From: Amycolatopsis rubida
GTDB lineage: Bacteria > Actinomycetota > Actinomycetes > Mycobacteriales > Pseudonocardiaceae
Assembly: GCF_900115345.1 (NCBI RefSeq)
Contig: NZ_FOWC01000005.1
Coordinates: 434,001 to 498,000 of the forward strand
Length of the DNA stretch: 64,000 nt
Direction: 5' to 3'
The notes beneath the pieces are model-generated. The model searched no databases, had not been told where the DNA came from, and was given only the letters and a program-made list of their open reading frames with translations. Below are positions 61,291-64,000 of this stretch, one piece after another; within the stretch, counting starts at the first letter, position 1; the number at the start of each line of letters is the position of its first letter. The translations under genes and the position numbers were made by a program.

Positions 61291-62343
61291 ATGCCTGAAG
61301 TAGCCGTAGCCGGTTTCGCGCAGGCGCCCAACGTCCGCAAGACCGAGGGCACCACCAACGGCGTGGAAATGCTCGTGCCGATCCTCGCCGAGGCCTTCGC
61401 CGCGACCGGACTGTCCAAACAAGACATCGGATTCTGGTGCTCCGGATCGTCGGACTACCTCGCCGGGCGCGCGTTTTCGTTCATCGCCGCGGTGGACGCG
61501 CTGGGCGCGTTCCCGCCGATCAACGAGTCCCATGTGGAAATGGACGCCGCCTGGGCGCTGTATGAGGCGTGGCTGAAGATCCGCACCGGCGAGGTCGGCA
61601 CCGCGCTCGTGTACGGCTTCGGCAAAGCCAGCGCCGGACAGCTCCGCCGGGTCATGGCGATGCAGCTGGACCCGTACCTCGTCACTCCGCTGTGGCCGGA
61701 CTCGCTGGCGATCGCCGGCCTGCAAGCACGGTTGGGTCTTGACGGCGGGCTGTGGTCCGAAAAGGACTTGGCCGAAGTCGCTGCCCGTTCGCGGGCGGAT
61801 GCGGCGAACAATCCGGCCGCACAGCTGTCCGGAACCGTGGACGCCGCCGAACTGCTCGACACCCCGTATGTCGCCGATCCCCTGCGCGCGCACGACATCG
61901 CGCCGGTGACGGATGGTGCGTCGGTGATCATCCTGGCGTCCGCGGAACGGGCCCGCGACCTCGTGGAGCGGCCCGCGATCATCTCCGGGCTGGAGCACCG
62001 CATCGACTCCCCCGTCCTCGGCGCGCGCGACCTCACGCGTTCCCCGTCGACCGCCATCGCCGCGGCACGGCTGGACCTCGACGGCGTCGAACTGGCCGAA
62101 CTGCACGCGCCGTTCACGCACCAGGAACTCATCCTGCGCCGCGAACTCGGTCTCGACGACCGCGTCCGGATCAACCCGTCCGGCGGCGCGCTCACCGGGA
62201 ATCCCATGTTCTCCGCCGGGCTCGCGCGTATCGGCGAGGCCGCCGCGCGCATCCATCGCGGCGAGGCGGCCAAGACGCTCGCCCACGCGACCAGCGGACC
62301 CGCCCTGCAGCAGAACCTCCTCGCCGTGCTGGAGGCACGATGA
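61291..62343 (+). CDS. ltp4: Thiolase-fold lipid-transfer-type protein, Ltp4-like
   Basis: 350 residues from ATG 61291. It has the SCP-x/thiolase fold but not the thiolase active site. The segment where thiolases carry the nucleophilic Cys reads ESHVEMDAAWALYEAW, and the C-terminal NPSGGALTGNPMFSAG has Asn where thiolases have the catalytic His. The only early Cys is in FWCSGSSDYLAG. Ltp2 of the cholesterol pathway is such a Cys-less protein and acts as an aldolase. Ltp3 and Ltp4 are needed for C24-branched sterol side chains in Rhodococcus. The stop overlaps ltp3 (ATGA at 62340-62343). Confidence 0.82.
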   Translation: MPEVAVAGFAQAPNVRKTEGTTNGVEMLVPILAEAFAATGLSKQDIGFWCSGSSDYLAGRAFSFIAAVDALGAFPPINESHVEMDAAWALYEAWLKIRTGEVGTALVYGFGKASAGQLRRVMAMQLDPYLVTPLWPDSLAIAGLQARLGLDGGLWSEKDLAEVAARSRADAANNPAAQLSGTVDAAELLDTPYVADPLRAHDIAPVTDGASVIILASAERARDLVERPAIISGLEHRIDSPVLGARDLTRSPSTAIAAARLDLDGVELAELHAPFTHQELILRRELGLDDRVRINPSGGALTGNPMFSAGLARIGEAAARIHRGEAAKTLAHATSGPALQQNLLAVLEAR

Positions 62344-63503
62344 CGAAACAGCTCGCCGCGGTGCTCGGGACCGGGCAGACGCACCACCGCGCGAAGCGCA
62401 CCGACGTGTCGATGGCCGGTCTGATCCGCGAAGCGATCGACCGCGCGATGGCGGACGCCCAGGTCGGCTGGGACGACATCGAAGCCGTCGTGATCGGCAA
62501 GGCGCCGGACCTGTTCGAGGGCGTCATGATGCCCGAGCTGTTCCTCGCGGACGCGTTGGGTGCGAACGGGAAACCGTTGATTCGCGTGCACACCGCGGGC
62601 TCGGTCGGCGGCTCGACGGCGCTGGTCGCCGCTTCGCTGGTCCAGTCCGGCGTGCACCGGCGCGTGCTGACGGTGGCATTCGAGAAGCAGTCCGAATCGA
62701 ACGCGATGTGGGGCCTGTCGATTCTGCCGCCGTTCCAGATGCCGGTCGGCGCTGGCGCCGGTGGCTACTTCGCGCCGCACGTGCGGTCCTACATCCGCCG
62801 TTCCGGCGCGCCCGAGCACATCGGGGCGATCGTGGCGGCGAAGGATCGGCGCAATGGCGCGTTGAATCCGTTCGCGCACTTGCAGCAGGCCGACATCACA
62901 GTCGAGTCGGTGCAGGCCTCGCAGATGCTGTGGGACCCGATCCGGTACGACGAGACGTGCCCGTCCTCCGACGGTGCCTGCGCGATGGTGCTCGGCGACG
63001 AAGCCGCCGGAGACGCCGTGCCGGGCGGTGCGGCGTGGATCCATTCGACGGCGATGCGGACCGAGCCCACGACGTTCGCCGGACGCGACCAGGTCAGCCC
63101 GCAAGCCGGCCGCGACGCAGCCGCGGCGTTGTGGCGCGACGCCGGCATCACCGATCCGCTGTCCGAAGTGGACGTTGCCGAGATCTACGTGCCGTTCTCC
63201 TGGTTCGAGCCGATGTGGCTGGAAAACCTCGGCTTCGCCGCCGAAGGCGAGGGCTGGAAGATCACCGAAGCCGGCGAAACCGCGATCGGCGGACGGCTGC
63301 CGGTGAACCCGTCCGGCGGCGTGCTGTCGTCGAATCCCATTGGCGCTTCCGGGATGCTGCGGTTCTCCGAGGCGGCCAAGCAGGTGATGGGCCGCGCTGG
63401 CGACTATCAGGTGGACGGTGCGCGCATCGCGATGGGGCACGCCTACGGCGGCGGCTCGCAGTACTACAGCATGTGGGTGGTGGGGGCAGCAAAGCCCGCG
63501 TGA
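62340..63503 (+). CDS. ltp3: Thiolase-fold lipid-transfer-type protein, Ltp3-like
   Basis: 387 residues from ATG 62340. The thiolase fold is clear (RVHTAGSVGGSTALVAASLV; VNPSGGVLSSNPIGASGMLR; MGHAYGGGSQYYSMWVVG), but the usual Cys is replaced in HTAGSVGGS and the His by Asn in SSNPIG. With the DUF35 protein and Ltp4 it likely forms a side-chain-cleaving (aldolase-type) complex acting on a branched sterol CoA ester (inference from family). Its stop codon is inside the bidirectional terminator palindrome. Confidence 0.83.
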   Translation: MTKQLAAVLGTGQTHHRAKRTDVSMAGLIREAIDRAMADAQVGWDDIEAVVIGKAPDLFEGVMMPELFLADALGANGKPLIRVHTAGSVGGSTALVAASLVQSGVHRRVLTVAFEKQSESNAMWGLSILPPFQMPVGAGAGGYFAPHVRSYIRRSGAPEHIGAIVAAKDRRNGALNPFAHLQQADITVESVQASQMLWDPIRYDETCPSSDGACAMVLGDEAAGDAVPGGAAWIHSTAMRTEPTTFAGRDQVSPQAGRDAAAALWRDAGITDPLSEVDVAEIYVPFSWFEPMWLENLGFAAEGEGWKITEAGETAIGGRLPVNPSGGVLSSNPIGASGMLRFSEAAKQVMGRAGDYQVDGARIAMGHAYGGGSQYYSMWVVGAAKPA

Positions 63504-63540
63504 GCGTTGGTCCCGGTTCTAACCGGGACAAACGCTCACG
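63499..63540. terminator. Bidirectional terminator containing both stop codons
   Basis: CGTGAGCGTT (63499-63508) pairs with AACGCTCACG (63531-63540), and GTCCCGGTT (63510-63518) with AACCGGGAC (63521-63529) around the loop CT. The left arm contains the ltp3 stop TGA (63501-63503) and the right arm contains the stop of the convergent YihY gene (63536-63538). Confidence 0.85.
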
Positions 63541-64000
63541 AGTCCTTTCGCCGCCCCCTTCGCAACGCGACCGCCGCCCCCAACGCCCCCACTATCGCCC
63601 CCAGGACCGCCGCCTTCCCGCTGTGTTGTTTGGGCACGATGATCGGCCGCAGCTGCGTCGCCGCCGGGGGCTGGATCGGCTTGCGCGGAGCGTCGCGCGC
63701 GGTGGCGGTCCAGGCGGTGATGTAAATCAGCATCCGCGCGATCAGCGAGATGAAGAACAGCAGACCGATCACCGAACCGAACGCCACGCCGGAAGGCGAC
63801 TTGCTGATCAGGTTCAGGTAGAACCCGCCGGCCAGCTTGAGCAGTTCGAAGCCCACCGCCGCGGCGACCGCGCCACGCATCGCACTGCGCCAGCCGACGC
63901 GTTCGCGCGGCAGCCGGGTGAGCACCCACAGGAACACCAGCCAGTCGGCGAGCAGCGCCAGCGGCACCGAGACGAACGACAGCAGGTTGTGTCCCCAGCT
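63536..64000 (-). CDS. YihY/BrkB-family membrane protein, C-terminal part (cut by window edge)
   Basis: The frame stays open to the window edge, so only about 154 C-terminal residues are seen. Hydrophobic segments LALLADWLVFLWVLTRLP, AVAAAVGFELLKLAGGFYLN and VIGLLFFISLIARMLIYITA match the last helices of the family. The tail (LRRGRRKDS) is basic. The true start lies beyond 64000. A paralogue is at 27.25-28.46 kb. Confidence 0.82.
   Translation of the reverse strand, partial: SWGHNLLSFVSVPLALLADWLVFLWVLTRLPRERVGWRSAMRGAVAAAVGFELLKLAGGFYLNLISKSPSGVAFGSVIGLLFFISLIARMLIYITAWTATARDAPRKPIQPPAATQLRPIIVPKQHSGKAAVLGAIVGALGAAVALRRGRRKDS

Overview
The window is 64 kb of very GC-rich DNA (roughly 70 % by eye) with dense genes, GTG/ATG/TTG starts, four-base ATGA/GTGA overlaps inside operons and actinobacterial protein families throughout. 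The principal sigma factor tail at the left edge, the SigB-type factor at 36.3-37.4 kb, the small DUF3039/DUF3099 proteins and the sterol genes point to a mycolata-related actinomycete. The repeat content and protein similarity suggest Pseudonocardiaceae, most likely Amycolatopsis (inference; no 16S rRNA is present). No tRNA, rRNA, CRISPR array or prophage was seen.

Layout. 0-7.7 kb: end of sigA, then an oligopeptide/dipeptide ABC transporter operon (two permeases, one fused double ATPase, lipoprotein binding protein) and a DUF3592-like membrane protein. 7.7-17.4 kb: phosphotransferase, small membrane proteins divergent from a NarL-type two-component pair, an amino-acid permease, a decaying patch (NAD(P)-binding pseudogene, HxlR regulator with an in-frame stop, frameshifted gene), a glutamine-synthetase-like enzyme and an EamA exporter. 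17.5-25.1 kb: a DUF7455-like protein, a sugar ABC operon ending in its ROK regulator with a palindromic operator, and a TetR gene divergent from a frameshifted methyltransferase. 25.3-38 kb: a conserved-looking housekeeping block up to sigB (helicase, YihY protein, DUF3039, HD phosphohydrolase, pseudouridine catabolism psuG-psuK, DUF3099, M20 hydrolase, methyltransferase, dtd, sigB), followed by more than 1 kb of non-coding tandem repeats.

38-50.5 kb: class I fumarase, two tandem paralogous lipoproteins, and a complete 2-aminoethylphosphonate-type uptake and catabolic operon (two permeases, ATPase, binding protein, phosphonatase-like hydrolase, FAD oxidoreductase) with a DoxX protein and a GntR/UTRA regulator upstream, then an APC permease. 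50.8-64 kb: secreted trypsin, a 35-bp minisatellite, a MarR/esterase pair with an 18-bp palindromic operator, and a sterol side-chain catabolism region (FadD19-like, EchA19-like, a second acyl-CoA synthetase, a DUF35 protein and two Ltp-type thiolase-fold proteins) with KstR-type operator sequences in both divergent promoters, interrupted by an IS3-family element. The edge cuts a second YihY/BrkB gene.

The most unusual signal is non-coding. A composite intergenic repeat occurs four times, always just after the stop codon of a minus-strand gene. It has an outer stem, a 24-25 bp inner hairpin with an invariant 9-nt loop and compensatory base changes between copies, and a second small hairpin. 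Each copy is accompanied by a separate perfect or near-perfect palindrome of about 46 bp (in copy 1 only a short derivative). In the fourth copy the inner hairpin is missing and an IS3 element sits inside the composite. I could not compare this with any database.
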